Part shown: in pieces, positions 48,007 through 58,561 of the stretch
How the letters are laid out: each line of letters starts with the position of its first letter
Position numbering within the stretch: position 1 is the first letter of the stretch
Assembly (NCBI GenBank): GCA_002633005.1
Contig: NMRA01000102.1
Span: 850,345 to 914,344 of the forward strand
Source: Phoronis australis
Lineage: Eukaryota; Phoronida; Phoronidae
DNA length: 64,000 nt
Reading direction: 5' to 3'
The notes under the pieces: model-generated
Databases searched by the model: none
What the model was told of the DNA's origin: nothing
What the model saw: the letters and a program-made list of their open reading frames with translations, nothing else
Translations under genes and position numbers: made by a program

Positions 48007-49079
48007 AATCTCGAAATTAGGAATGGATGCATCTGAAAATGTCAACATAACCAAGGTAGGAAAGTAATTAATAAAGTTTGCTCAAAAATATTTTAATATC
48101 ACTCGCTAAATCACACACTATAAATCTACAACTGACAATCCATAAACATCCAAGAATAAACGTAAGCGCGGAAGAACTTCATACCGTAGTGTATGGTAAC
48201 GTAAGCCGGGCTGCGTTCCGTACTTGGCAGTAATGTGATCACGTGCGTTGCATCAAACGCATGACAATAGCAAGCATTTTCGTGATCTTGCGCTTTGGCC
48301 ACTACTTTCTCAGGTCTCCAGGGTGCAGTCCTACAGTGACATGTTATTGAAGCCCAGGGTTTTTTTTTAGAGAAAAGCCCTCCTTTTGCAGAGTTCCGAA
48401 TTTAAGGATGTGTAGGATTTGAACCCTTCGAAATGCATAAAATAAAATGAAAGTCCCCTTTGACGTAAAAAACTAACAATTCGTGTTTTCTTGCAAGCAT
48501 GAAGTTATGTTCAAAGTTCAGGTCCAGACTGTGAACTTCTGTGTTGGTAATTTACGGGGAAAAGGCATCCGTTTGTTGAGAATCTGGACTGTAAAAAGGC
48601 GTCGGAGTGGACCGTAAGTGCAACACTGTTCCAACTGATTTTAGCTGGGATCTGCTAAGCAGCAATTCCGCGGTCTTGTTTATTCGTGGATATGATCCCA
48701 AATCTGTTTTTGAATAAACACTACAAGCGTTAATATAAAAAACGTCCAAGTCTTGTTATTACAGGTACTACATGTAAATGACACAAAGCGCCTAAACTTT
48801 TGATTTTAGCATTTTAGCAGCGCCTTACGAACGTGATCGCTTGCCTCCACGCAGGGTTAACTTTCGAGCCACATACGACTCAATTGGAAACTCAAGCCTG
48901 AAAAAATTACAAGCGAGTCATTCAATTTTCAAAGTGTCAAATGAGCCAACGATATTTTACAGGTGACGGAACCTCATGTTATGGATATGTCTTAAGCAGT
49001 AATATGGAACCAATCAGCATACAATTCATCCAACAGCGGCAAACTATCCACTAGGTGTAATATTCTTCCAGCGTGAGAC
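48007..49079. other. Intergenic, nothing recognised
   Basis: One minus-strand open frame (65 aa, 48552-48749) without support. No repeats delimited. Confidence 0.4.
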
Positions 49080-50073
49080 CTAAGACCACGTTCTCCGGCG
49101 TGTTATTAGTTCCAATGAGAAAAGTTTGAACTGGTACCGGTACTCATCAAGTTCTGTTGCCAAGGCATCGTTTTCGAAGGATGTGAACAAGACTTTAAAG
49201 ATGTCAAAGGCAATTTCTTCATACTGCAATTTGACGATTATACAAATACAAAAGAGAAAGTTGCAGTGGCAACATTCTTTGGACATCGTGTCACGGTGAC
49301 ATTCCAACGTTTCCCAGAGACGTTTACAATATTTCTTTAGTTTGATACTTACTGATTTCTTTCAAAACTAATTAACTAGAAGCAGCAAGTATACCCATAA
49401 GCAAATCCCACAAAGCTGACTACAAAGATCTACAAACACACTGATAAACATGACATGTTTTGGTTTACAGGAATAACAAGTTCATGAATAAGTACTTTCA
49501 TAGCATAGCGTACACTTAGGCCCATGCGCGTGCTCGTATCCGAAATCATGCGTTTTTTAGATATTTCTTTTTACCTACTTTAAGCACATAAACGCATGTG
49601 CTTTAAGATCACTACCCTTTACAAATGATTTTGCCCGATACTGGTGTTTGTTCCATTCGTTTGTTTTGCAAACGTTCATAATACATTTGACAGCATAAGG
49701 TGCTAAACTGAACGCATGCCAACCTCTACGATATTGCAGTGGATAAGTGGAGTCACACTCATATAGCATTTTGAGCTTGAGCTCATCGGTTTTACTCGAA
49801 TGTTTCACAATTATAGCTACCTAATTCAGACAAGTGTCCGTGTAGCTTCACATATGGTCGCATGGGCCTAAGTTCTAGTGAATACACAGTAAACATCAAG
49901 TTCTCACAACTAACCAAAATTTTGTATCAGAAAACAGCTTTTTGATTCCGGCCAACTTGATGGCAATCGCAAGTAGGTGGATTATATGCGAAACAATGCC
50001 GCCAGTCTCCACTTCTGGCGGTTCCCCGGCTATTTTGCATTCTTCATCATCTTCCAAGTCCCAATGGTATAGT
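49080..50073 (-). CDS. Uncharacterised protein, C-terminal 3 exons
   Basis: Exons run 50073-49908, 49820-49616 and 49351-49080. Splice sites are a TTTTTAG acceptor, GTGAGA donor, ATTAG acceptor, GTAGTG donor and ATCAG acceptor, and the phases (0, then 1) agree, giving an open frame of 213 residues. The first exon enters in phase 2, so earlier exons are missing; alternatively the in-frame ATG at 50105 (MPRLCDCF) is the start. The protein has an acidic start (WDLEDDEEC), a hydrophobic stretch about residues 25-63 (IVSHIIHLLAIAIKLAG, then FWLVVAIIV) that may be one or two membrane segments, and a cysteine-rich C-terminal part (KECCHCNFLFCICIIVKL). No family recognised. The donor at 49615 is weak, so the joins need transcript evidence. 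Confidence 0.45.
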
Positions 50074-50105
50074 CTAAAAATAAAGCAATCACAAAGTCTT
50101 GGCAT

Positions 50106-51554
50106 ATTAGTTGATGAATTTTATACGAAATATTAAAAACGAATTCTGAAACGTATCACCTACATTTCACATTTATACTACTGTATTTGCGCGTAGCGTT
50201 AACATGCTTATTGTGCTTCCGAGTCCAGTAAACAGGAAAAATTAATAAAGCTGTATATCAAGTCTGAGCTAAAAATGCTCTGCACCAAAATCTGTTTTGA
50301 AACATTATTCTGGCATAATGAGTTTATTTCACTTATTGCCGGACTTTGAAAAAATCGCCTGCTGTTTATTGAATATCCGAATGCAAGAAAATTAGAAAAG
50401 AAAGATTGTGATTTAAGAAAGCTAAATATTTTAAACAAAACCTATTACTTTTTGTAACATCCAAATAACAGATCGGCACCTATGTGACTTTTATTGTATC
50501 TTCATAACTAACATAAACTGTTATCTAGAATCTCCCGAGTGCTAATATGAATGTGCATTTATTTTTGAGATTATGAAAACCAAGCGACACTCAAGTATGA
50601 AAAAAATTAATGTTCAGCTATAGTTGGAATATTTGTGTTAGTAACGTGGACGAACAATCCTAACACGATGAATACGTGTAACAGCACAAGCTTAATTGGT
50701 CCCTGGATATTTGACTTCACATGCAACTTACGTAAAACTCATGGAATAAGTTGGTAGATACATGTACATGTAACAAAGGAATCGTACCCCACCCCCTTTG
50801 GCGAAGTGAGCAAAAAAGGTCCGCCTCAGAGAAACAAAAAGGCCGAGAAAACGAGACAAAAGTCCATTAAAAAGGCGCAAAGGTACGATTCACAGCTCTG
50901 AACGTGTTACCCCGTTTTTTTTCTTTTCTTGTTTTTATTTCTTTATTTTTTTTAGTCCTTCCGCTATTTTTGTTAGAAAAAGGTCCACATTGCCAGACAG
51001 TCGAGCCCCCCCATATTAAAGACTGGGTGCGCGCATGCCTTGTCCATGTAATCTCCCTTATGCCTAATCGTGACATGGAGTCTGTTTCCTTTACCAGTTA
51101 ACCTACTTAGGTTGGTGACGTTTTGAGTTGCGAAATGACAACATGCGTTGAGAGGCTTTACCTAAAGAAAACACATCATTTAATTTTATAAATCTTAAAA
51201 TGAACTTGTAGCTAAATGTATGTCACATGCGTGAATAAGAATTACAACACAAACGATCCTGCTCTACATGAATACTCTTGGGTGGACGACAAACACACCG
51301 TGAGTTTGGGAGAATGGCATCTAAAGTTGTCAACAGACAACAGTACCACGTGCTCCCCCTAACAATACGCAGATGTTACAATTTGAAATTCGACTATCTG
51401 ATTTCTTCAACCATTAATGTAATTGAAAAACCTAGAAATTACAGTTGCCTTTTCGCATAGGTAGCTATACTTTGAAATTCCCACTTTACATTTTCATGCT
51501 CCATTAGCGATAAAAATACACCCTTTAACGCAGTTGAAATCATAGATTCGTGGA
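50106..51554. other. Intergenic or upstream intron, nothing confirmed
   Basis: No exon supported on either strand. TACATGTACATGTA lies at 50759-50772. Confidence 0.35.
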
Positions 51555-51613
51555 CTAGAATGATGGTAAATTGTTCCACTTCAGATTATAAAGATCATGG
51601 TTTAGATAAGCTT
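51555..51613 (-). CDS. Candidate alternative last exon of SAMD9-like gene
   Basis: A TTTCAG acceptor precedes 51613, and the exon reads on in phase 1 from the strong AAAG/GTGAGT donor at 52123. It adds EAYLNHDLYNLKWNNLPSF and a stop at 51555-51557. Without this splice, the main exon runs to its own stop at 52100. The fit is phase-correct but short, so chance is possible. Confidence 0.35.
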
Positions 51614-52099
51614 CTGAAATGGCAACATGTAATGTATGTTGCTTGATTAACAAACAAATGCAAGACAACCAAAGAGAAATAACCATGAAGCACTTGGCGA
51701 GGTGTTTCCAAAAAGTTGTCGTATGTATAAAAATCCACAAATCGGTTAATTTTCCTTGTCTATGTTATGTTTGACTAACGTTGATGCGTACCTTTACGAT
51801 CGTATCTTTTCGTGTCAAATCGATCTCACTTCCGTGCTCCTTTATTCCCTTAAAAGCAACAAAAGAAAAAATGACGTGGAGACATCTTCAACACCTTCGC
51901 TTGCAAACGATAGTTGACGTTGTCACGTGACAGAACTCACAGTGTATTTCATCACACTGAGATAACGTCTCCGACTATACTATAACGTTTTCTATATGCA
52001 CAATACGAAACACCAGACGACCTACTGCCTGCATTTTTAAAGATATTATGATATTTTCTGAAATCCGTCAATTCTTGAAAACGTGTACAGCAGCTTTTT

Positions 52100-55000
52100 T
52101 TAAATAAATTTAGAAAACTCACCTTTCCGTTTCCTTGTAACAGGGTGAAAATCATCGTCATTATTTTCGGCCAAATGTACCCTCGGGCTTTTCTCCTGTT
52201 CCCGTCCAGTCACACTGTGCGGTAGGTTTGCACCCCATGCTGTTGTCAGGGGTCCACTGAAACTTGTAACGAACTGGGCATCCACGTTTTGTCTTGGGCT
52301 TATTCGAATGGAAGCAGCCTTCACTTTAGGCTCGTGAGTTTTAACGACTTGCGACCGTTGTCTTTCTTTTATTTCCGCTTCAGTCATCGTTTGCTTTTTG
52401 CTTACCCCGTATGCCATAGGTCCCGACCACGTGAAGCCAATGAAGAAGGTAACCTTCTTGTGCCGCCAATTCTGATTAGCGGGCACGGCGGTAGTGATTC
52501 TCAGTGGTTCGCATTGCATTCCATAGGACACTTCAACGCTGTCTAGATTCTCGGTTACTTTTCCTTCGAACATAAATAATCTTTCCTTTACACCTGCCGG
52601 ATTCCAAAAATTGACTCCCATGTAGCCGAACTCCGTGGGGTGAATGTAGCGTTCCGTTTCCGAATTTTGTCCAAGGAAGAAAACCACCCTCTCCTTTATA
52701 CCATAGCTGTTTTTACCACCTTCAACCTGTGCTTTGTATTTCATCCTATACTCATCCTTCCAGTTTTCCATTGCAGATTTTAAGTGCGAAGGTGGGTGTA
52801 GGTATTCAGTTGCTACGTCATCTGTAAGCGGCCAATTTAACATGACGTAAAAGAGGTAAGGCTCGAAAAAGATTCGTGCATTGAGCTTCTCTCTTCTCTC
52901 GTACAGTTTTTGACTCCATTCAACTAACTGGCGAAAACTGACACGATTACGCTTTTTCAAAATACAAGACCACGTTATGTGCCCTCCAAGCAAGACACAG
53001 AGGTCATTGGGATCGTTTTCCCGTTTCAAATTTTCCCACATTAGTTGCAGTACTTTACTCAGCACTTCTTCAAAGTTGGTGATGTCTTCACTTGTTTTTT
53101 CCTCGCCCTCGTTTTCAACTGTGGCTTGTACACTGTTGAGTTTGAGTTTAATCATTCTAGAAAAAGTAGAACAACCCAGTCGGAAAACCTGGCGTCTTCT
53201 AAGCTCACAATGTCCTTCTTCGCTAAGTGTTTCTGCAGCACGTTCACAACTGTCTCTACCAAAGTAGTGTTGAAGAAATTCAATAACTGAACCCATATCC
53301 CTCTGAGTCTTTCTTTGGATTGGTCTTTGTTTTTTATCAAGAAAATCTTCGTGCAACTGAGTTTCAATGTCGGCTACCTTTTCGAGAGTCTGTTTAACGT
53401 TGGAGTCCAACGATTTCAATTTTGTAATCATATCAATTCCGTCCACGTTTTGCAAGTACTCCAACGACTCTGCATTGTAGTTGAAATCGGTAAGGAAACT
53501 CTTCACGAATCCACGATCTCGAAAACCTGGAACATATGGTAGGATTTCCAAAAGCCTTTTCATGATGTCAAGCTCTCCGTAATAGCCGCTAGTATTGATC
53601 ATACCATGGTTGGCCGGTGAAATGCTGAACCGCTGTGCTTCCCTAAATGCATCAATGGCATTAAACGAGCTCCTGATAACACGTTTAGCTCCTTCTTCCG
53701 TCAAGACATTACCATTATTGATGTAACTTTGTGCCCTAGCAACACTCCGTGTGTGTACCTGACCACATGTGTATAAAAGATAGGAGTTTTCAGGTATCTG
53801 CAGAAGGGCTTCTTGAATATGTTCCAAAGCACAAGAATCGTGATCGTCGTCGTTGAAGCGAAATATGTAGAACCTTGCGATTTGCTGGGCAATGAAAGGG
53901 TCTTTAAAAATTCTGTATCCTTTGATGAGAACCTGAACCGCAGCTTCTGGAGACCCCTTTGCTATATCTTCTATCAATGGAGCAAACGCTGACAACTGCT
54001 CCATTTCTGTTTGTCGAACCACCACTCGCCTTTGTACTCGTCTTTTTAAAACGTCACGCATGATTTGGAACATTCCCTTGTGGTGATAATAGTCATTCGC
54101 ACTGGAAAAAATCTTCTCATCCAGCAAGTCATTTATGATGTTTTCAACCATCTCTTCTTCCTTAAAGACCGAAAGAATCTGCTCTGCTACAAGCCGGTTG
54201 CATATACGTAGTCCACAGTGATAGCTGTTGTGACTTGCAGTCGCTTCACTTATCAAGAATTTCCAGGAATCGCTGGTTTTTGTTTCCCAATTCGGCTGTA
54301 GTCGTTGAAGTTTTCGCTGACGGTATGGAAGCACCGTGTTGCCCGTATAGTAGTCTGTTTGATTTTGACCCATTATGTTGTCAAAAGCAGAAGTTGGGAT
54401 TGCCCGGAATTGCTCTTCGTCATAATGGTTCAACAATGCTACGTATTTAAGAACTTTCTTCTCCTTTTCGCAAGTCATATCTTTAACAAAATCTCTCACC
54501 ACCGAAGTGATGGCTTCTTGATTGAAGCCTGTTTTCATTATGTTGAGTGAAAACAGGTATTTAGGATCCATTCGTTGGTCATTGGCAAAGCTCTCATCTA
54601 ATTGGTGACTTTTGTCTCTGAACCATTGCTTCTCGCAATCCGTTAAGTCATGTCCCAATCCAAGTTCTTTGCTGGGCAAGATCGTTTGTCGGTGGCAGAC
54701 AAGCATGACGACAACAAATGAATGTGGTTTGCGGGCATCACGCGGTTCTCTTGTTTCGTCGTCTAAATCGACTGTTTCCCGTGCTATGCTCCCAGCTTCA
54801 GCCTCCAGTTCGGTTCGAAGTAGACGGACATTTTTCAACTCCTCGTTATCAACAAGGAGGAGAACNCCAGCTCCTGGTTGATGATATAAATTGATGACTC
54901 CCACTGCACCCGAATCGCGGTCGAGACATGGGGATCGATGTTTTCCTGTAAGCGTGTCTTCAACAGCCCCCAGCAGCTTTTGATGTATGTCACGTCTACA

Positions 55001-56851
55001 AACTTGCCCTTTGAAGGCAAAATTGAACCAACTGACTTCTGCTCCCCTATAAAACCGTTCTTCTTCTTCTTTCTCTAGGTCTGCAATATTTCTGACCTTA
55101 GCCCACCCTTTTAGAACACTTTCGCATTCATCCATTCCGAGAAGCTCAAGACACGACCAGTCACTTTTGTCATTGATAACGGTTTCACCTTTTGGTGACG
55201 GAAGTTTGCAAGCAGCATTGATTTGTGGCCTGGTTACAGACTTCAGTGTCTCTGAAATAATATGCCAAGGAACGCCTGTAGTGCTTCTGTCGTTTAGTTC
55301 TTCATCATACTGACTTTCCTCTCCCAATCGTTTGATTATTTCAGAATTCCAAGCGGCGAGTAGATCTGGGCTCTCGCAAATAACATTCCATTGCTCAGGG
55401 AATACTCTGTCAATTTCTGGAAATATTTCCATCATGATATTTTTTTTTTCTGATAACAAAGCAAAGACTATGGAAACTCGATTATTAGGCATCTCTCTAT
55501 TCATTATCTTAACAAGATCCCGTGCATTGTTTGTGAAGGCTCTTCTCCACATGGGGCCATTAAACTTAACTGGATCTCGGTCATTGTTCATTAGAATCCA
55601 TGTCGTGGCTTTTGCCACAAGAAGTTTATCATCATCACATTGGGTGATCGATTTAATCTCTCTGATATTAACTGCTTTCCCTGCACTCAAGAGCCAATCC
55701 ACTAGTGTCCGATCTCCTGTGAAGTCAAGCACAAATTTCCATGGAATTTGGCTGAAAAAACAATACTTGTCAGCGATTTCAATTTCTGAAGTGTTTTGAG
55801 GTAACGAATTTACAATTAACACTGGGTAAATACCATCAGAAACATCTTCATTTCCCAACGTGAATGAAGTGGTCATGCTCTTCAACTTCTCGTCATAGAA
55901 CGTTGGCGATTTAGAATCGCCCCCATTTTCAGCAAACCGACGCGTTTTCTGCCATCTCGGTCTTTCTTTCAGAAATGTCTCAATTTCTTTTTCATCGAGA
56001 AGCTGTGCATGCCCGTTCTTCCATACATAAAAACATAACTTCTCTTTCTCTTTGCTCGTAATGAACACATCATCGGTGTTCTTAGACAAAGGGGTGACGT
56101 CAATTTCAACCACATTCAATTGCTTCTTCCCCGAGCTTTCAACAGCAATAGGTATACATTCGGAAACAAGGGAAGCAACTAGACGTCTCTGGTCTTCTAC
56201 AAATTGTTGTAAGAGATTTTCACGAAAATTATTTTCAAACGTCTCGCCTACAAGGAAACCCTTGATAATTCCACCTGTATTGTGATCATTAATTCCAAAA
56301 TGGATTGTTAGATTTTGGTAGCAGTTTATGCAAGCTGCAACTGTAGCAGCAACGTCTTCCATAACTTTTCCGGTTTTCAAGTCAATTGAATCTTTACACG
56401 AAACGTTTTTATGGACTGGTAGCAACAAACTGAGATCATCTGATTTAGGTATCACTGTGCCCAAGCTGTACTTCAATGCCGCTCCTCTTGCACCGAAATG
56501 TCGAAGACATGAAAACACTTTTTCGTTCACTGAACCTGTAGGAACATTATCAACCCTTTTCTCTGGGGGACTGTGCACTTGGCCATCTACTGGTTCAAAA
56601 TACGTGTTTGGGCTCTTTTTGAGGGCTTTTTTAATGTTGTAGAAATACGTCACAGTTATTTTTGGACAAACGTGAATCACCATCTTGAACGGATCGTCGT
56701 CGTTAAAAATGTCATGAAGTGTCACTCCATCGATATCCTTTACTTCAAAGCACTCGGCTAGATCGGCAGGTAAACTGCATACGCTTGTTAGCCACGTCTT
56801 CACTTCTAAAGGTGTCATGCTTGCACACGACAATGGCCTATCTTCCGCCAT
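52100..56851 (-). CDS. SAMD9/SAMD9L-like protein (SAM, AlbA_2/Schlafen-like, P-loop NTPase, TPR-like, OB-like C-terminus)
   Basis: One long exon encodes about 1,583 residues from the ATG at 56851 (MAEDRPLS, preceded by AAA); human SAMD9 proteins are of similar length. A SAM domain spans about residues 11-75 (PLEVKTWLTS... VKDIDGVTL). An AlbA_2/Schlafen-like segment at about 110-230 includes ACINCYQNLTIHFGINDH. The P-loop region follows INLYHQPGAG near residue 662. Repeat-like helices with LIKGYRIFKDPFIAQQIARF lie near 965-1060. KKVTFFIGFTWSGPMAYG near 1465 matches the family's C-terminal end. SAMD9 proteins are cytoplasmic antiviral and growth-restricting factors that repress translation. Anomaly: a single N at 54866 falls exactly in the Walker A glycine, and the next residues (VLLLVDNEE) look like Walker B, so the roughly 50-60 residues normally between, including the lysine/threonine part of Walker A, are absent. 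The codon GGN still reads Gly and the frame is kept, so this is probably a collapsed assembly gap. A GTGAGT donor at 52122 suggests a further exon. Confidence 0.88.
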   Translation of the reverse strand: MAEDRPLSCASMTPLEVKTWLTSVCSLPADLAECFEVKDIDGVTLHDIFNDDDPFKMVIHVCPKITVTYFYNIKKALKKSPNTYFEPVDGQVHSPPEKRVDNVPTGSVNEKVFSCLRHFGARGAALKYSLGTVIPKSDDLSLLLPVHKNVSCKDSIDLKTGKVMEDVAATVAACINCYQNLTIHFGINDHNTGGIIKGFLVGETFENNFRENLLQQFVEDQRRLVASLVSECIPIAVESSGKKQLNVVEIDVTPLSKNTDDVFITSKEKEKLCFYVWKNGHAQLLDEKEIETFLKERPRWQKTRRFAENGGDSKSPTFYDEKLKSMTTSFTLGNEDVSDGIYPVLIVNSLPQNTSEIEIADKYCFFSQIPWKFVLDFTGDRTLVDWLLSAGKAVNIREIKSITQCDDDKLLVAKATTWILMNNDRDPVKFNGPMWRRAFTNNARDLVKIMNREMPNNRVSIVFALLSEKKNIMMEIFPEIDRVFPEQWNVICESPDLLAAWNSEIIKRLGEESQYDEELNDRSTTGVPWHIISETLKSVTRPQINAACKLPSPKGETVINDKSDWSCLELLGMDECESVLKGWAKVRNIADLEKEEEERFYRGAEVSWFNFAFKGQVCRRDIHQKLLGAVEDTLTGKHRSPCLDRDSGAVGVINLYHQPGAXVLLLVDNEELKNVRLLRTELEAEAGSIARETVDLDDETREPRDARKPHSFVVVMLVCHRQTILPSKELGLGHDLTDCEKQWFRDKSHQLDESFANDQRMDPKYLFSLNIMKTGFNQEAITSVVRDFVKDMTCEKEKKVLKYVALLNHYDEEQFRAIPTSAFDNIMGQNQTDYYTGNTVLPYRQRKLQRLQPNWETKTSDSWKFLISEATASHNSYHCGLRICNRLVAEQILSVFKEEEMVENIINDLLDEKIFSSANDYYHHKGMFQIMRDVLKRRVQRRVVVRQTEMEQLSAFAPLIEDIAKGSPEAAVQVLIKGYRIFKDPFIAQQIARFYIFRFNDDDHDSCALEHIQEALLQIPENSYLLYTCGQVHTRSVARAQSYINNGNVLTEEGAKRVIRSSFNAIDAFREAQRFSISPANHGMINTSGYYGELDIMKRLLEILPYVPGFRDRGFVKSFLTDFNYNAESLEYLQNVDGIDMITKLKSLDSNVKQTLEKVADIETQLHEDFLDKKQRPIQRKTQRDMGSVIEFLQHYFGRDSCERAAETLSEEGHCELRRRQVFRLGCSTFSRMIKLKLNSVQATVENEGEEKTSEDITNFEEVLSKVLQLMWENLKRENDPNDLCVLLGGHITWSCILKKRNRVSFRQLVEWSQKLYERREKLNARIFFEPYLFYVMLNWPLTDDVATEYLHPPSHLKSAMENWKDEYRMKYKAQVEGGKNSYGIKERVVFFLGQNSETERYIHPTEFGYMGVNFWNPAGVKERLFMFEGKVTENLDSVEVSYGMQCEPLRITTAVPANQNWRHKKVTFFIGFTWSGPMAYGVSKKQTMTEAEIKERQRSQVVKTHEPKVKAASIRISPRQNVDAQFVTSFSGPLTTAWGANLPHSVTGREQEKSPRVHLAENNDDDFHPVTRKRKGEFSKFI
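54866..54866. other. Single N inside the SAMD9-like P-loop
   Basis: Marks the point where Walker A joins Walker B. It probably stands for unassembled coding sequence of about 150-180 bases, estimated from the family layout rather than measured. Confidence 0.6.
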
Positions 56852-56893
56852 TTTGTTCTCTACAAAGATACGGGTTAGATATGCACATAACAT

Positions 56894-57647
56894 GTCAACA
56901 ATCTATCAGTTTATATTAAAACAGCTCTAAACAGTTTCTATCTTGAAAAAGCTCAAATGTTACTTAATTCGGAATATTTTATCTGAGTGAATTCAAAAGA
57001 AACTTTCCGATACTATTCATGCAATGCTTTAGGAACGCCTACGTTTTTGAACAAGCTCGAAACTTATGTTCCTACAAGAACAACGGTGTCGATTGCTCAT
57101 GCAGTGTGCTTGAAGGTGGCAGTTAATATAGCCATAGAACTCTTGACCTGGAAAGACAACTTCGATCTCGCGCTACTGAGGTTGCGCCGCGCGTACTTGC
57201 CATTCGTTTGTTCCGTTGCTATAGAATTTACTGCCACTAAAACTTCGCAACTCAGCCGTTTTTCAATCGAATTGCATAAGAGTCATAGCAGTAGTACGCT
57301 CTTCATCAGATCTAGGCGATGTACGAATATACTACAAGCAAATGATAAATAAGTAAAATCATAAATAATTGTCATTTTGCAAACATAACGGGTTGGAATA
57401 AATATTTTTTGATGTCAAAAACCAAGTGTGATACCAAAATGCATAAAATCAGGGTGCAATAGTAACACAAAAAGAAAATGAGCCACAGGGGTTTTATAAA
57501 CAACTAATTAAACCAGCAGGGATATAATTTCAATGGTTCAAAAGATTTCTACCCCATCATTGCAACAAGTTTAGAATATGGAACCCTCGCAGTTGCTATG
57601 AAGAGTTTAGTCGGATATTCATCCAAAATTATACAATAACTTCATCA
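56894..57647. other. Upstream of SAMD9-like gene, nothing recognised
   Basis: Probable promoter and 5' untranslated region of the minus-strand gene; a TTTGTAG acceptor-like site lies at 56862-56868 on the minus strand. The 121-aa plus-strand open frame at 56987-57352 has no domain and is probably chance. Confidence 0.4.
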
Positions 57648-58337
57648 TATAGTAATTGGAAGTTCTGTGCCATTTGATAAATTCTTTAGTAAAATTTCAG
57701 GAGGCAGCGACATTTACAAAGGTATGATAAACTAATTACCCCAACTACCTATCCAAAATAATTTGCTGATGAAGGCTTTCTGACAGATAACAAACGAGCA
57801 AACAAATGTACTGTTTATAGATTATAGCACAGGTTGCAGTGTAGTACTTTTCACAGTGGACCAGTGTGTAAATAACTTGTTTCTTCAGAAAATCATAACT
57901 AGTGATCCTGATACACGGGGTGAGTGTAAGTAAACAAGAGACACTGGGATACATTTTTCGATAGTTACGTTACTAAGGAACGCGGACCCGGTGCCAAATG
58001 TCAGACTAAAACTCGAACTCGGACTCGATAATTTCTACTCGAAATCTGTCTCCGTCGAGTCGAACTCGAAATTGCGTGCCCAATGTTCATTTTTGAGTCG
58101 ACTCGAAATCGAGTTTACTCGAGAAATCGTACTCGAGTTACTAAGGAACTCTCCCGTGTTGTGAATAACATACAAAATAATTTTCTGCGAGAAGTGCACC
58201 CTCTACTGCGTGATCGTCTGCTTTTGAGTGGAAAATTCACAGACAGCAGTCAAAAATGTAAGTATTTGAGTGATATTGCAAACAATAAGTTCTATATACA
58301 GCGAAAATGTTAACAACGATTCTTAATCTATGGTATG
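57648..58337. repeat. Tandem duplication (~0.7 kb), copy A
   Basis: Matches 58562-59267 with small indels and scattered substitutions, from TATAGTAATTGGAAGTTC to TTCTTAATCTATGGTAT. Non-coding. Includes the TCGAG-dense insert listed below. Confidence 0.9.
57982..58136. repeat. TCGAG-dense element with 13-base flanking repeats
   Basis: GTTACTAAGGAAC flanks both sides (57969-57981 and 58137-58149). The 155 bases between contain many CTCGA and TCGAG words, so they can fold on themselves repeatedly. The start CGGACCCGGTGCC resembles the foldback-family end CCCGGTCTCC. The same arrangement recurs at 58915-59069 in copy B. Confidence 0.6.
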
Positions 58338-58440
58338 CAGTGGCGGATCTACGGGGGGGGGTTCAGGGGGTTTAAACCCCCCCCCTTGGGCCAGGACCCA
58401 AAATTAAAAAAAAAACAGAAAAGTCGTCACCAAAACAAAN
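58337..58440. mobile_element. CAGTGGCGGATC-type MITE, right end lost at N
   Basis: Begins CAGTGGCGGATCTACGGG, followed by G-runs and the palindrome GGGGGTTTAAACCCCC, then an A-rich tract up to the N at 58440. No CCGCCACTG end follows, so the element is cut by the gap. Related to 22160-22325. It lies at the junction between the two tandem copies. Confidence 0.6.
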
Positions 58441-58561
58441 TTGACGTTCGTAAGCAGACGAACGCTGGAAACTTCAACGCCAGATGTCGCAGGACCGCGC
58501 AGAAGAGGAAATAAGATCATTCACGACTTTAAGGCACTCACGACTTTAGGGCCTCTGACGG

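Noticed and set aside
52289-56761. Many short frames opposite or out of frame with the SAMD9-like exon
   Set aside because: Shadows of a single long, domain-supported frame.
56987-57352. 121-aa plus-strand frame upstream of the SAMD9-like gene
   Set aside because: No domain, no splice signals, no duplicate; length is within chance for the number of frames examined.
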